This document shows positions 1-8,077 of a stretch of DNA of 64,000 nucleotides, one piece after another (within the stretch, counting starts at the first letter, position 1; every line of letters begins with the position of its first letter). The translations under genes and the position numbers were made by a program. Where the stretch lies: NCBI GenBank assembly GCA_041394605.1, contig JAWKHX010000005.1:1-64000 (forward strand). Reading direction: 5' to 3'. The notes under the pieces were generated by a model. That model did not search any database. It was not told the DNA's origin and worked only from the letters and a program-made list of their open reading frames with translations. Source of the stretch: UBA668 sp041394605. Lineage in GTDB: Bacteria; Actinomycetota; Acidimicrobiia; Acidimicrobiales; Ilumatobacteraceae.

Positions 1-55
1 GCGTACTGGTGGAACTCCGGGCGCGGTGACACCACCGCCGTGCCAACCTGAGGGG

Positions 56-454
56 ATGCGACAGCACGCAGCCTCCGGCTCGCCCCTCGAACCCGTCATC
101 GGCTTCTCCCGCGCCGTGCGCACCGGCCCGGTGGTCGTCGTGGCCGGCACCGCACCCATCGCCGAGGGCGGAGGGACGGCCGGCGTCGGTGACGTGGCCG
201 CCCAGACCCGCCGGTGCTTCGACATCGCGCTGGCCGCGCTGGCCCAGGTCGGCGCCGGTCCCGGGCACGTCACCCGCACCCGCATGATGCTCACCGACAT
301 CACCCGCTGGCGGGAGGCGGCGGATGTCCATGGCGAGTACTTCCGCGACGTGCGCCCGGCCTGCACGTTCGTGGAGGTGAAGGGCTTCATCGACCCGCAG
401 TGGCTGGTCGAGGTGGAGATCGACGCCTACGTGCACGACGAGCCGGCCGGCTGA
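56..454 (+). CDS. RidA (YjgF/YER057c/UK114) family protein
   Basis: 132-residue protein of the RidA fold. RidA proteins are small trimers; classical members hydrolyse reactive enamine/imine intermediates. The family pattern is clear: a central TRTRMMLTDI strand, then a RPACTFVEV segment, then a final VEVEIDAYV strand. In classical RidA the motif after the conserved proline-alanine carries an arginine that binds the substrate carboxylate; here that place is cysteine, so this probably belongs to an arginine-less Rid subgroup of unknown substrate. I chose ATG 56 over the upstream in-frame GTG at 26 because a CAACCT box (44-49) ends 6 nt before it, as at most gene starts here. The stop is 1 nt before the next gene, suggesting a two-gene unit with the cupin. 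Confidence 0.85.
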   Translation: MRQHAASGSPLEPVIGFSRAVRTGPVVVVAGTAPIAEGGGTAGVGDVAAQTRRCFDIALAALAQVGAGPGHVTRTRMMLTDITRWREAADVHGEYFRDVRPACTFVEVKGFIDPQWLVEVEIDAYVHDEPAG

Positions 455-455
455 C

Positions 456-986
456 ATGCCCAGCGCCGCCGACCTGATCGCCCACTTCGGGATGCAGCCG
501 CTACCGGTGGAGGGCACATGGTTCGTCTCCACCTGGCGCAGCGATCCGGCCGGCGACCTGCCGGGTGGCAACCCGGTGGGTACGGCGATGATCGGGCTCT
601 ACACCGCGGACCCGCCGAGCCGCAGCCTGTTCCACCGCCTGACCCACGACGAGGTGTGGCACTTCTACGGTGGCCACCCGATCCGTCTCGTGCTGCTGCA
701 CCCCGACGGCACCGACGAGGAGGTCACGCTGGGTCCCGACACGCTGGCCGGGCACCAGGTGCAGTTCGTCATCCCCGCCGGCACCTGGCAAGCCGGGGAG
801 TTGCACCACGGAGGCGAGTGGGCGCTGTTCGGTTGCACGATGGCACCCGGCTTCACCGGCGCCTGCTTCGAGGGCGGCACCGCGGCCACGCTGCTCGCCG
901 GATGGCCGCAGCGGGCGGCCGACATCGCCCACCTGGCTGTCGCCGACCACCACCCGACAGCGATGCCGGAGGGCTTCGCCACCTAG
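456..986 (+). CDS. Cupin_5 (DUF985) family protein
   Basis: 176-residue cupin-superfamily protein resembling the DUF985/Cupin_5 group. It shows the LFHRLTHDEVWHFYGGHP metal-site strand, a LVLLHPDG turn, and a second cupin strand containing QFVIPAGTWQAGEL followed by WALFGCTMAPGF. Members are small beta-barrel proteins; some relatives act as sugar epimerase-like enzymes, but the substrate of this subgroup is not established. It starts 1 nt after the RidA-like stop codon, so translation is probably coupled. The catabolic neighbourhood does not narrow its function. Confidence 0.8.
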   Translation: MPSAADLIAHFGMQPLPVEGTWFVSTWRSDPAGDLPGGNPVGTAMIGLYTADPPSRSLFHRLTHDEVWHFYGGHPIRLVLLHPDGTDEEVTLGPDTLAGHQVQFVIPAGTWQAGELHHGGEWALFGCTMAPGFTGACFEGGTAATLLAGWPQRAADIAHLAVADHHPTAMPEGFAT

Positions 987-1007
987 CCCATCCGAGCTCG
1001 GGGTTTC

Positions 1008-1036
1008 TTGAGTCACAATCAAGTTTCTCGTACACT
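1008..1036 (+). promoter_or_regulatory. promoter of the ketosteroid-dehydrogenase-type gene
   Basis: TTGAGT (1008-1013), a 17-nt spacer and TACACT (1031-1036) give a good SigA-type promoter. Transcription would begin about 1043-1045, on the GTG start at 1045, so the message should be leaderless. Short inverted arms CTTGA/TCAAG (1007-1023) overlap the -35 box and could be an operator. No experimental evidence. Confidence 0.55.
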
Positions 1037-1044
1037 TCCCGGCC

Positions 1045-2682
1045 GTGAGCGAGAACACCACGACCTGGGACGTCGAGGCCGACGTCGTCGTACTCGGCAG
1101 CGGCGGCGCCGCGCTGATCTCCGCCCTCGCCGCCCACCACTACGGGGCAGGCGAGGTCGTGGTCCTCGAGAAGTCGGGCATGGTCGGTGGCACCACCGCG
1201 ATGTCCGGCGGAATGCTGTGGATCCCGCTGAACCACCACCAGGCGGCGCACGGCATCGAGGACTCGGTGGAGGACGTCGTCAACTACCTCGACGCGATGG
1301 CCCCCGAGCGGCTGGACCCCGACGCGGTGGAGGGCTTCCTGGAAGGCGGCCCGGAGATGGTCCGGTTCATCGCCGACCACACCCCATGCCGCCTGCGCCT
1401 CTTCACCGGCTTCCCCGACTACCAGCCGAACATGCTGGGCGCCATGGCCCATGGCGGCCGCTCGTTGGACCCCGAGGCCTACCCGTTCGACGAGCTCGGT
1501 GGCGCCGCCAGCCGGGTGAACCCGCCGAAGACCGGCGTGCCCAAGGTGGTCTCCCGGATGGAGGAGTACTACCAGGAGATCGGCCCGGAGGAGATCGAGC
1601 GTCGCCGCGCCCACGACTACCGCGCCCAGGGCCAGGGCCTGATCGGCTCGCTCTACCGCGGCATCCTCGACCGGGACATCCCCGTCCACTTCGACACCCG
1701 CGCCCGCACCCTCGTCACCGAGGGCAAGCGGGTCGTCGGCGTGATCGCCGAGTCCAACGGCAAGACCGTGCGCTACCTCGCCCGCCGCGGCGTGGTGATC
1801 GCCACCGGCGGCTTCGAGTGGAACGACCAGTTGGTGAAGACGTTCCTGCGCGGCCCGATGACCGGCCCGATCAGCGTGCCGGAGTGCGAGGGCGACGGCC
1901 TGCTGATGGCGATGGAGGTGGGCGCCAGCCTGGGCAACATGGCCAATGCGTGGTGGATGACGTCGTCCATGGAGTCCTCCGCCGCCCACCGCGACGCCCG
2001 CGCCAGCTACCTGCCCTGCCAGTCCGAGCGCACCCGCCCGGGCACGATCATGGTCAACAAGTACGGCAAGCGGTTCGTCAACGAGGCGCTCAACTACAAC
2101 GCCCTCGGCTACGCCCTGCACAACTTCGACGCCGACGTGTACGAGTTCCCGAACCTGCCCTACTGGCTGATCTTCGACGCCAAGTTCCTGCCCAAGTACC
2201 GCATGTTCACCAGCATGGCCGGCGACCCCGTCCCGTCGTGGACGGTCAGCGCCGAGACGTTCGAGGAGCTCGGCGAGAAGGCCGGCTTCGACGGCGCCGG
2301 GCTGGCGGCCACGGTGGCGCGGTTCAACGCCGACGTCCGCAAGGGCCACGACGACGAGTTCGGCCGCGGCGACAACACCTACGACAACTTCTGGGGCGAC
2401 CCACGCCTGCCCGCCCCCTACGCGACGCTCGGCGAGATCGACACCCCGCCGTACCACGCCATCCGCATGGAGGCCGGGGTCAACGGCACGTGCGGTGGGC
2501 CGCGGGCCAACCAGGACGCCCAGGTCATCGACTGGAACGGCGACCCCATCCCCGGGCTGTACGTGTGCAGCAATGCGATGGCGGGCGTCACCGGTGGCGG
2601 CTACGGCGGCGCCGGCGGCACCATCGGGCCGGGCATGACATTCGGCTTCCTCGCCGGTCGCCACGCCGCCAAGCAGGGGTGA
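1045..2682 (+). CDS. FAD-dependent oxidoreductase, 3-ketosteroid delta-1-dehydrogenase / fumarate-reductase flavoprotein type
   Basis: 545-residue flavoprotein. The N-terminal dinucleotide site VVVLGSGGAALISALAA (about residues 14-31) is followed by a glutamate-lysine pair and GGTTAMSGGMLWIP. The C-terminus has the conserved FAD-closing segment GGGYGGAGGTIGPGMTFGF. This architecture is typical of KstD and related flavoproteins that dehydrogenate steroid or cyclic-ketone rings; overall length fits. No steroid-ring-cleavage genes are adjacent, so the substrate is uncertain and another 3-oxo compound is possible. GTG 1045 is chosen because it lies 8 nt after a TACACT box and starts a normal family N-terminus. 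Confidence 0.85.
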   Translation: MSENTTTWDVEADVVVLGSGGAALISALAAHHYGAGEVVVLEKSGMVGGTTAMSGGMLWIPLNHHQAAHGIEDSVEDVVNYLDAMAPERLDPDAVEGFLEGGPEMVRFIADHTPCRLRLFTGFPDYQPNMLGAMAHGGRSLDPEAYPFDELGGAASRVNPPKTGVPKVVSRMEEYYQEIGPEEIERRRAHDYRAQGQGLIGSLYRGILDRDIPVHFDTRARTLVTEGKRVVGVIAESNGKTVRYLARRGVVIATGGFEWNDQLVKTFLRGPMTGPISVPECEGDGLLMAMEVGASLGNMANAWWMTSSMESSAAHRDARASYLPCQSERTRPGTIMVNKYGKRFVNEALNYNALGYALHNFDADVYEFPNLPYWLIFDAKFLPKYRMFTSMAGDPVPSWTVSAETFEELGEKAGFDGAGLAATVARFNADVRKGHDDEFGRGDNTYDNFWGDPRLPAPYATLGEIDTPPYHAIRMEAGVNGTCGGPRANQDAQVIDWNGDPIPGLYVCSNAMAGVTGGGYGGAGGTIGPGMTFGFLAGRHAAKQG

Positions 2683-2700
2683 CCCCCTAACCTCGCCGTC

Positions 2701-3270
2701 ATGAGCGAACACCTCCGCTGGTACACGAAGGCGATGTACTCGATGGACCACGTCGTTCGCCTCGTGCCCGCGGACGCGTGGGGCAACCCGTCGCCGTGCG
2801 AGGGGTGGACGGCCCGCCATGTCCTCGGCCACGTCATCGCCGTGCAGCGGTACACGCTGGCCGGTCTGCGCGGCGAGCAGTACGACCGGTCACTGCTGTT
2901 CGAGTGCACCGACCGCTCCGCCGGCGACGACCCGGCCGCGGCATGGGCGGAGATCCGCGACACCATGCTCGAGACGCTGGACCAGCCGGGGGTGCTGGAG
3001 CAGAAGGTGCCGTCCAGCAGTGGCGAGACCACGGTGGACGAGCGGATCGGCTTCAACATCGCCGACACCACCATCCACTCGTGGGACCTCGCCCGCGCCG
3101 CAGGGGTGGACGACCGGCTGGACCCCGGCCTCGTGGACCGCATCACGGCGATGCTCGCAACGCGCATCGAGTCCATGCGCGGGCCGATGCTGTTCGAGTC
3201 CGCGGTGGAGATCGGCGACGGCGCCGACGCGCAGGCCCACCTGCTGGCACTCACGGGGCGCTCGGCATGA
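2701..3270 (+). CDS. TIGR03086 family protein (DinB/MDMPI-like fold)
   Basis: 189-residue helical protein of the DinB/mycothiol-dependent maleylpyruvate isomerase superfamily, TIGR03086 group. Family signatures seen: SPCEGWTARHVLGHVIAVQR near residue 30 (the histidines are metal ligands in relatives) and ADTTIHSWDLARAAG in the second half. Members are presumed mycothiol-linked metal proteins in actinobacteria; no reaction is assigned. A TAACCT box (2688-2693) ends 7 nt before the ATG, so it is probably leaderless and transcribed separately from the flavoprotein. Its stop overlaps the next start (ATGA), so the following LLM gene is translationally coupled. Confidence 0.85.
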   Translation: MSEHLRWYTKAMYSMDHVVRLVPADAWGNPSPCEGWTARHVLGHVIAVQRYTLAGLRGEQYDRSLLFECTDRSAGDDPAAAWAEIRDTMLETLDQPGVLEQKVPSSSGETTVDERIGFNIADTTIHSWDLARAAGVDDRLDPGLVDRITAMLATRIESMRGPMLFESAVEIGDGADAQAHLLALTGRSA

Positions 3271-4255
3271 CCACGCTCTCCGTCCTCGACCTGTCGATCC
3301 TCCACGACGGGCAGACGTCCGCGGAGGCCCTCGCCGACACCACGGCGCTCGCCCAAGCCGCGGACCGGTTGGGCTACCACCGGTTCTGGGTGGCTGAGCA
3401 CCACAACATGCCCACCGTCGCCTGCACCGCGCCCACCGTGCTGATGGCCCACGTGGCCGCGGTCACCGAGCGCATCCACGCCGGATCCGGCGGGGTGATG
3501 CTGCCGAACCATGCCCCGCTCGTGGTGGCCGAGCAGTTCGCCATGCTGGAGGCCCTCCACCCCGGCCGGATCGACGTGGGCATCGGCCGGGCGCCGGGTA
3601 CGGACCGCGCACTGCGGCGGCCGTCCGCCGCACCGCCGACCCGTTCGGCGTGGACACGTTCCCGCAGGACCTGCTGGACCTGATGGCTCTGCTGGGCGAC
3701 GACCGTCGCGAGGGCGGCAGCCCGATGGCCCGCCAGTTCCGCGCCACGCCCGACGCCACCAGCCGGCCGTCCGTGTTCCTGCTCGGCTCCAGCGACTACA
3801 GCGCCCGCCTGGCCGGACAGTTGGGGCTGGCGTTCGGCTTCGCCCACCACTTCGACATGGGCGGCACGCTCCACGCCGCCCGGCTCTACCTGGACAGCTT
3901 CCAGCCCTCGCCCGTGCTCGCCGAGCCGTACCTCATCGTCACGGCGAACGCCTTCCTGGCCGACACCGACGCCGAGGCCGACCACCATGCGCTGCCGGGC
4001 ATGCTCACGGCCCTGTTCCGCCGCACCGGCAGGTTCACCCGCCTGCTCCACCCCGACGAGGCAGCCGCCCACCCGGACGCCGACGCAGCTCGCCGCCTGC
4101 CCACCAATCGGGTCGTCGGCACCCCCACCACCGCCGTGCCGATGCTGCGCGAGCTGGTGGCGGTCACCGGTGCCCACGAGCTGATGGTCACGTCCGTGGC
4201 GTTCCATCGTGAAGCCCGGGTCCGCTCGCTCGAACTGCTGGCGACTCACTGGTGA
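3267..4255 (+). pseudogene. LLM class flavin-dependent oxidoreductase (MsnO8-like), one-base frameshift
   Basis: Together two frames encode a 329-residue luciferase-like monooxygenase of the MsnO8 type: LSVLDLSILHDGQTSAEAL at the N-terminus, FWVAEHHNMP, then GGVMLPNHAPLVVAEQFAML and GRIDVGIGRAPGTD. The reading frame breaks near 3619-3622. After GTDRA the continuation TAAAVRRTADPFGVDTFPQ lies in the next frame, which one added C would restore. The rest (LLGSSDYSARLAGQLGLAFG to the C-terminus) is intact with no stop codons. FMN/F420-dependent oxidation is the family role; the substrate is unknown. Starts at the ATG overlapping the TIGR03086 stop. Could be a real pseudogene, but a sequencing deletion is equally likely. 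Confidence 0.8.
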
Positions 4256-4305
4256 GCTCCCGCGGGCCGATGTGAGACGTATGTCACCCCTCACGGTGCT
4301 TGCAA

Positions 4306-4335
4306 TTGTTAGCACTCGGTCGCACACTGTAAGCA
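4306..4335 (+). promoter_or_regulatory. candidate promoter of the phasin-like gene
   Basis: TTGTTA (4306-4311), an 18-nt spacer and TAAGCA (4330-4335) form a weak promoter in the most AT-rich stretch between the two genes. TTAGCACTC (4309-4317) equals one half of the CIRCE operator, but the second half is missing. The mRNA would have a leader of about 40 nt with an AGGAGG ribosome site. Confidence 0.25.
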
Positions 4336-4384
4336 GAACGAAGGAGGGCCGCGGCCCCCGGACACAGACCCGAGGAGGTCGACG

Positions 4385-4729
4385 ATGGACACCATGACGA
4401 CGCTGAAGAAGTGGGAAGACGAGTACTTCACCCTGGTGAAGAAGGTCGAGGCACCGGTGCTGCGCTATGCGGGCGAGTTCGCCGATCGCGTCGCCGAGTA
4501 CGTCCCGGCCCGGCCGGACTTCATGAAGGACCTGCCGAAGTTCAACGAGATGATGGAGTTCGCGCTCAAGCTGCGCAGCCGCGTGGTGAGCGAGCAGGCG
4601 AAGTTCGTCCACTCGATGATGAAGGCCGTCGATCCGATGGTCGCGAAGTTCGAGACCATGCCGAAGCCGGCCGAGAAGGCCCACGTGGCCAAGATGGCCC
4701 CGCGCAAGACGGCTGCCAAGGCCGCCTGA
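4385..4729 (+). CDS. small phasin-like helical protein with basic Ala/Lys tail
   Basis: 114-residue protein without recognisable catalytic motifs. Residues about 1-90 are predicted amphipathic helix (KKWEDEYFTLVKKVEAPVLRY, then EFALKLRSRVVSEQAKFVHSMMKAV). The C-terminus is a low-complexity basic tail (KMAPRKTAAKAA). That layout resembles phasins and other granule- or nucleoid-associated proteins of actinobacteria, but the assignment is only by composition. The start is firm: AGGAGG (4372-4377) lies 7 nt upstream of the ATG. It is one of few genes here with a strong Shine-Dalgarno leader, and a strong terminator follows, which suggests a highly expressed monocistronic unit. Confidence 0.7.
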   Translation: MDTMTTLKKWEDEYFTLVKKVEAPVLRYAGEFADRVAEYVPARPDFMKDLPKFNEMMEFALKLRSRVVSEQAKFVHSMMKAVDPMVAKFETMPKPAEKAHVAKMAPRKTAAKAA

Positions 4730-4742
4730 CAGTTCCCCTCGT

Positions 4743-4797
4743 CCAAGTTGGCGTTGAGGTGCGGCAGGACCGCATCTCAGCGCCAACTTGGCGTTTT
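4743..4797 (+). terminator. intrinsic terminator after the phasin-like gene
   Basis: Two 22-nt arms (4743-4764 and 4770-4791) pair fully, counting two G-U wobbles, around a 5-nt loop; the run TTTTT (4793-4797) follows directly. The outer arm is CCAAGTTGGCG/CGCCAACTTGG. It ends the phasin-like transcript and, as a hairpin, may also shield the convergent exonuclease gene. Confidence 0.85.
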
Positions 4798-4806
4798 TGA
4801 CGGGGG

Positions 4807-5595
4807 TCAGTGGAGGTCGAGGACGACCGGGGCGTGGTCGGACGCCACGGCGCCGGCTCGCTCTTCCCGGTCGATCCAGACGCAGGTGGTGCGGGCCGCG
4901 AGCCCGGGCGACACGAGCGCCAGGTCGATCCGCAGGCCCCGGTTCTGCTCGAACTGGCCGGGCCGGTAGCTCCACCAGGTGAACACCCCCGGCCCCGGCA
5001 GGTGCTCGCGGGTCACGTCCACCAGCCCCACGTCGGCCAGTGCCGTCACCGCCGCACGCTCCGGCGGGCTGGCATGGGTGCGCCGCCGCCAGCGGGCGGG
5101 GTCGTAGATGTCCTCGTCGGCTGGGGCGACGTTGAGGTCGCCGGCCAGGACGGTCGGCTCGCTGCGACCGGCCATGTCCGACGCCACCGCGGACCGGAGC
5201 CGCTCGAACCAGACCAGCTTGAACAGGTAGTGCGGATCGTCGAGCTCACGGCCGTTCGGGGCGTAGATGCTCCAGACCCGCAACGCGCCGCAGGTCGCGG
5301 CGATCGCCCTGGCCTCGTCGTACGGAGGTCGGTTGGCCCCCGGGAAGCCCCGCTGCACCTGGGCCAGACCTACCCGGCTGAGGATGGCCACACCGTTCCA
5401 GTGGTCGTGCCCGTGGTGCGCCACCTCGTAGCCGAGCGCCCGGTACGCGCCGGCGAACTCCTCCCCGGCGAACAGGGCGTCCGTGCACTTGGTCTCCTGC
5501 AACAGGGCGACATCAGGCTGGTGGCGGCTCAGCCAGTCCAGCACCCGCGGCTGGCGGGCACGGATCGAGTTGACGTTCCACGTGGCCACCCGCAC
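4807..5595 (-). CDS. xth: exodeoxyribonuclease III
   Basis: 262-residue endonuclease/exonuclease/phosphatase-fold enzyme. It removes 3-prime nucleotides and cleaves at abasic sites in base-excision repair. Motifs in order: MRVATWNVNSIRAR with the metal-site asparagine, LLQETKCTDALF with the metal-ligand glutamate, WSIYAPNG with the catalytic tyrosine, VLAGDLNVAPADEDIYDP with the DLN pair, LRIDLALVSP, and the terminal SDHAPV with the catalytic histidine. All catalytic residues are present and the length is normal. GTG start at 5595 has a CAGGCT box 7 nt upstream (plus strand 5603-5608), so it is probably leaderless. Its 5-prime side is next to palindromic repeat copy 1. Confidence 0.95.
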   Translation of the reverse strand: MRVATWNVNSIRARQPRVLDWLSRHQPDVALLQETKCTDALFAGEEFAGAYRALGYEVAHHGHDHWNGVAILSRVGLAQVQRGFPGANRPPYDEARAIAATCGALRVWSIYAPNGRELDDPHYLFKLVWFERLRSAVASDMAGRSEPTVLAGDLNVAPADEDIYDPARWRRRTHASPPERAAVTALADVGLVDVTREHLPGPGVFTWWSYRPGQFEQNRGLRIDLALVSPGLAARTTCVWIDREERAGAVASDHAPVVLDLH

Positions 5596-5629
5596 GCCGT
5601 CCAGCCTGCCAGGCCGGTCCCCAACCCGC

Positions 5630-5691
5630 GAAGTGACGGCCTCGCACCCCCGCCCACCTGGGAAGTGACGTGATATATCACGTCACTTCCC
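5630..5691. repeat. palindromic intergenic repeat, copy 1
   Basis: A perfect 32-bp palindrome (5660-5691) whose half is GGGAAGTGACGTGATA, preceded by a C-rich arm that begins with a second GAAGTGACG (5630-5638). It lies between the 3-prime end of the minus-strand LLM gene and the promoter of xth. In RNA it would form a 16-bp hairpin but no T-tract follows. Related copies are at 10094, 51425, 57356 and 61493. Confidence 0.9.
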
Positions 5692-5711
5692 TGAGTTCTT
5701 GGGGCTTCTGG

Positions 5712-6734
5712 TCAGCGGAAGGCGGGGATGACCTCGTCGGCGAAGAGTCGGGTGGCGCGGGTGAAGCGCTCCTGGGTGGTGGCCTCGCGGGCGGTGGCGA
5801 AGATCAGGCAGACCTCGTCGAACCCGATGGCGTCGTGCCAGCGGCGGATCTCGTCGCGCACCAGGTCGGGCGTGCCGGCAAAGGCCCGGTCACGGACGAA
5901 CTCGCGGTACGGCACGTCCTCGCCACCACCCACCCGCTGCAGCACCGGGTCGTGCTCGTCGCCCTTCGTGCCGGTCTCCCAGTAGTAGCGGTGGAAGCTG
6001 AGCGCCCGGCCGTACCACTCCTCCTCCACGTCGTGGTCGGTCTCGCCCACCCAGCCCTCGCGCATCAGGCAGATGCGCGGTGTGGTGCCGTACCTGGCGC
6101 AGGCGGCGCGGTACCTGCCGGCCAGTTCGGTGATGACGTCCAGCGTCTCCATCGGCAGGGTGAACCAGGTGTCGCCGTATCGGGCGGCGCGGTCGATGGC
6201 CGCGTCCGACGGCCCGCCCACGTAGATCGGCACGTGCGGCTGCTGGACGGACATCGGGTACACGGGCACGTCGGTGAACTGGAAGAACTCGCCGTCCCAC
6301 TCCCACGAGCCGGTGTGCCAGGCCTTGCGCCACACCGCCAGCATCTCGTTCAGGCGCCGGCCCCTCGTGCCCAGCGGCACGTGGAAGTTGTCGAACTCGT
6401 ACTGGCGGTAGCCGGTGCCGACGCCGGCGATGGCCCGGCCGCCACTGATCTGGTCCAGCGTGCTGATCTGCTCGTGCCCGGCGATGGGGTGGTGCAGGGC
6501 GGCGATGTAGATGCCGGTGCCGAGGCGCAGGCGCTCCGTCTGGGCGGCGATGGCCGCGAGCAGCACGAACGGCGCGGCCGGGTCCTTCGTCTCCGGCGTG
6601 AACGAGTGGTGCCCCACGAAGCCGGCGTGGAAGCCGAGGGACTCCACGTGCTGGGCGAACTCGTACGTGCGCCGGTAGGGCACGCGCTCGCCGACATCGT
6701 GGAAGCGCGGCAGGGTCAGGCTGAACTCGATCAC
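5712..6734 (-). CDS. LLM class flavin-dependent oxidoreductase
   Basis: 340-residue TIM-barrel protein of the bacterial luciferase-like family (FMN or F420 cofactor). Motifs seen: IEFSLTLPRF strand, HVESLGFHAGFVGHHSFTPE, ERLRLGTGIYIAALHHPIAGHEQISTLD, GRAIAGVGTGYRQYEFDNF, and QPHVPIYVGGPSDAAIDRAARYGD. These cover the whole barrel with no gap. The GTG at 6734 overlaps the stop of the upstream LLM gene (GTGA), so the two LLM genes form one transcription unit with the small cupin. Substrate unknown; the pairing with a second LLM and a cupin points to stepwise oxidation of one organic substrate. Confidence 0.88.
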   Translation of the reverse strand: MIEFSLTLPRFHDVGERVPYRRTYEFAQHVESLGFHAGFVGHHSFTPETKDPAAPFVLLAAIAAQTERLRLGTGIYIAALHHPIAGHEQISTLDQISGGRAIAGVGTGYRQYEFDNFHVPLGTRGRRLNEMLAVWRKAWHTGSWEWDGEFFQFTDVPVYPMSVQQPHVPIYVGGPSDAAIDRAARYGDTWFTLPMETLDVITELAGRYRAACARYGTTPRICLMREGWVGETDHDVEEEWYGRALSFHRYYWETGTKGDEHDPVLQRVGGGEDVPYREFVRDRAFAGTPDLVRDEIRRWHDAIGFDEVCLIFATAREATTQERFTRATRLFADEVIPAFR

Positions 6735-7624
6735 GAATGACCTTTCACAGGGGGGTCGGGGGGCATGATGCCGAGGCGCTCGGCCACCGTGAAGATGAAC
6801 GAGATGTGCTGCTCCACGTCCGTGAAGCCCTTGCGCATGGAGACGACGGTGTAGTGGCTGCCGCCGACGGCCTCCCACTGCTCCGCCGTGGCGACGGCCT
6901 CGTCCACGGTGGTGGCGCGCAGGGCGGTGAGGTCGCGGCCGAAGCCGTCCAGGGAGCGGCCCTCCGCTGCGGCGAAGTGGCGGATGCGCGCCCACCCTTC
7001 CTCGGCGTGGGCGACATCGCCGGCGAACATGAACCCGTCGCCCAGGCGGGCGGCGCGGCGGAAGGCCGGGTCGCTGAACCCGCCGACCCAGATCGGGATC
7101 GGCGCCACCGGCCGGGGCAGGATCGACCCCCGGTCCATCCGGTCGAAGCGGCCCTCGTACGACACCAGGGGCTCGGTCCACAGGCGGCGCAGCAGGCCGA
7201 TCTGCTCGTCCAGCCGGGCGCCGCGGTCGGCGAAGGGCTGGCCGAGCGCGTCGTACTCCACCCAGTTCCACCCTGTACCCACGCCGAGGCGCAGGCGCCC
7301 GCCGGACAGCACCTGCAGGTCGGCGGCCTGCTTGGCCACCAGCACCGTCTGGCGCTGGGGGAGGATCATCACGTCGGTCCCGAACTCCAGGTCGGGGTAC
7401 ATCCCGGCCAGGTAGGCGAACAGCACCAACGGCTCGTGGAACGGATGGTCCTGCGTGTACGGGCCGGTGAGCGCAGGTTCCCGCCCGGCGTGGTCGGCGC
7501 CGCCCACAGGGTCGTACGCCCGCAGGTACTGGTAACCGGCGGCCACTGCTGCATCGCAGAAGGCGCGCACGGCCGCAGGGTCGCCGCCCAGCTCCGTCTG
7601 CGGGTAGACGACGCCGTACTGCAC
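6731..7624 (-). CDS. TIGR03619-type F420-dependent LLM oxidoreductase
   Basis: 297-residue LLM protein. N-terminus VQYGVVYPQTELGG, then MYPDLEFGTDVMILPQRQTVLVAKQAADL, GGRLRLGVGTGWNWVEYDALG and PIPIWVGGFSDPAFRRAARLGDGF, which is the usual order for the TIGR03619 subgroup of F420-using enzymes. The start is GTG 7624, where family similarity begins; the open frame runs much further upstream but that part is antisense to other genes. It begins 11 nt after the cupin stop and its own stop overlaps the next LLM start, so all three belong to one operon. Confidence 0.86.
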   Translation of the reverse strand: MQYGVVYPQTELGGDPAAVRAFCDAAVAAGYQYLRAYDPVGGADHAGREPALTGPYTQDHPFHEPLVLFAYLAGMYPDLEFGTDVMILPQRQTVLVAKQAADLQVLSGGRLRLGVGTGWNWVEYDALGQPFADRGARLDEQIGLLRRLWTEPLVSYEGRFDRMDRGSILPRPVAPIPIWVGGFSDPAFRRAARLGDGFMFAGDVAHAEEGWARIRHFAAAEGRSLDGFGRDLTALRATTVDEAVATAEQWEAVGGSHYTVVSMRKGFTDVEQHISFIFTVAERLGIMPPDPPVKGHS

Positions 7625-7635
7625 GGAACGCGCCC

Positions 7636-8025
7636 TCAACCCTCGACCACGTCGTAGTTGCTGACCTCGCCGGGCGCCCGCGGCGGCAGCGGCGGCGAGT
7701 ACAGGAAGACCATCGTCAACGGCTGGTCGGTGTCGTTGTGCGTCTGGTGCTGCACACCGGCGGGGATCAGCACGGTGTCGCCCGCACCGATCCGCTGGGT
7801 CTCGCCGTCCAGCGTGATCAGCGCCGACCCCTCGGTGACGAAGTAGATCTCCGGCACGGTGTGCACGTCGAGCGGGTTGGTGGCACCCGGGCCGAGCGTG
7901 TACCAACCGCCGACCACGGTGTCGATCGGTGCTTCCGCCTTCCCCAGCGTCGTGCGGTAGTGCTCCGTGCGCGCCGCATTGGCCCGCATCGGCACGTCGG
8001 CCTGGTGCACCACATAGCCGGCCAT
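7636..8025 (-). CDS. cupin domain protein (Cupin_2)
   Basis: 129-residue single-domain cupin. Motif 1 is HTVPEIYFVTEGSALITLDGE and motif 2 is DTVLIPAGVQHQTHNDTDQPL; the metal-binding His/Glu pattern is largely present (HxxxxxE, then H in motif 2). Such proteins are metal-dependent dioxygenases, isomerases or sensors. ATG 8025 has a good GGAGGG ribosome site 4 nt upstream, so this is a leadered message, unlike most units here. First gene of an operon with two LLM oxidoreductases; divergent from the OYE-like gene across 52 bp. Confidence 0.85.
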   Translation of the reverse strand: MAGYVVHQADVPMRANAARTEHYRTTLGKAEAPIDTVVGGWYTLGPGATNPLDVHTVPEIYFVTEGSALITLDGETQRIGAGDTVLIPAGVQHQTHNDTDQPLTMVFLYSPPLPPRAPGEVSNYDVVEG

Positions 8026-8077
8026 CTGCTCCCTCCACGGTTCGGCGACTTCCTAGAGACTTACTACAGTATCTCAG

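Noticed and set aside
853..2832. 659-residue open frame antisense to the flavoprotein gene
   Set aside because: Composition is Ala/Val/His/Gly-rich without motifs, the usual shadow of a high-GC coding strand.
4309..4317. CIRCE heat-shock operator
   Set aside because: Only one half (TTAGCACTC) is present; the inverted partner is missing.
5660..5691. Palindromic repeats as ordinary intrinsic terminators
   Set aside because: No T-run follows any copy, and the sequence itself is conserved, not only the pairing. They may still end transcription, but that is not the simplest call.
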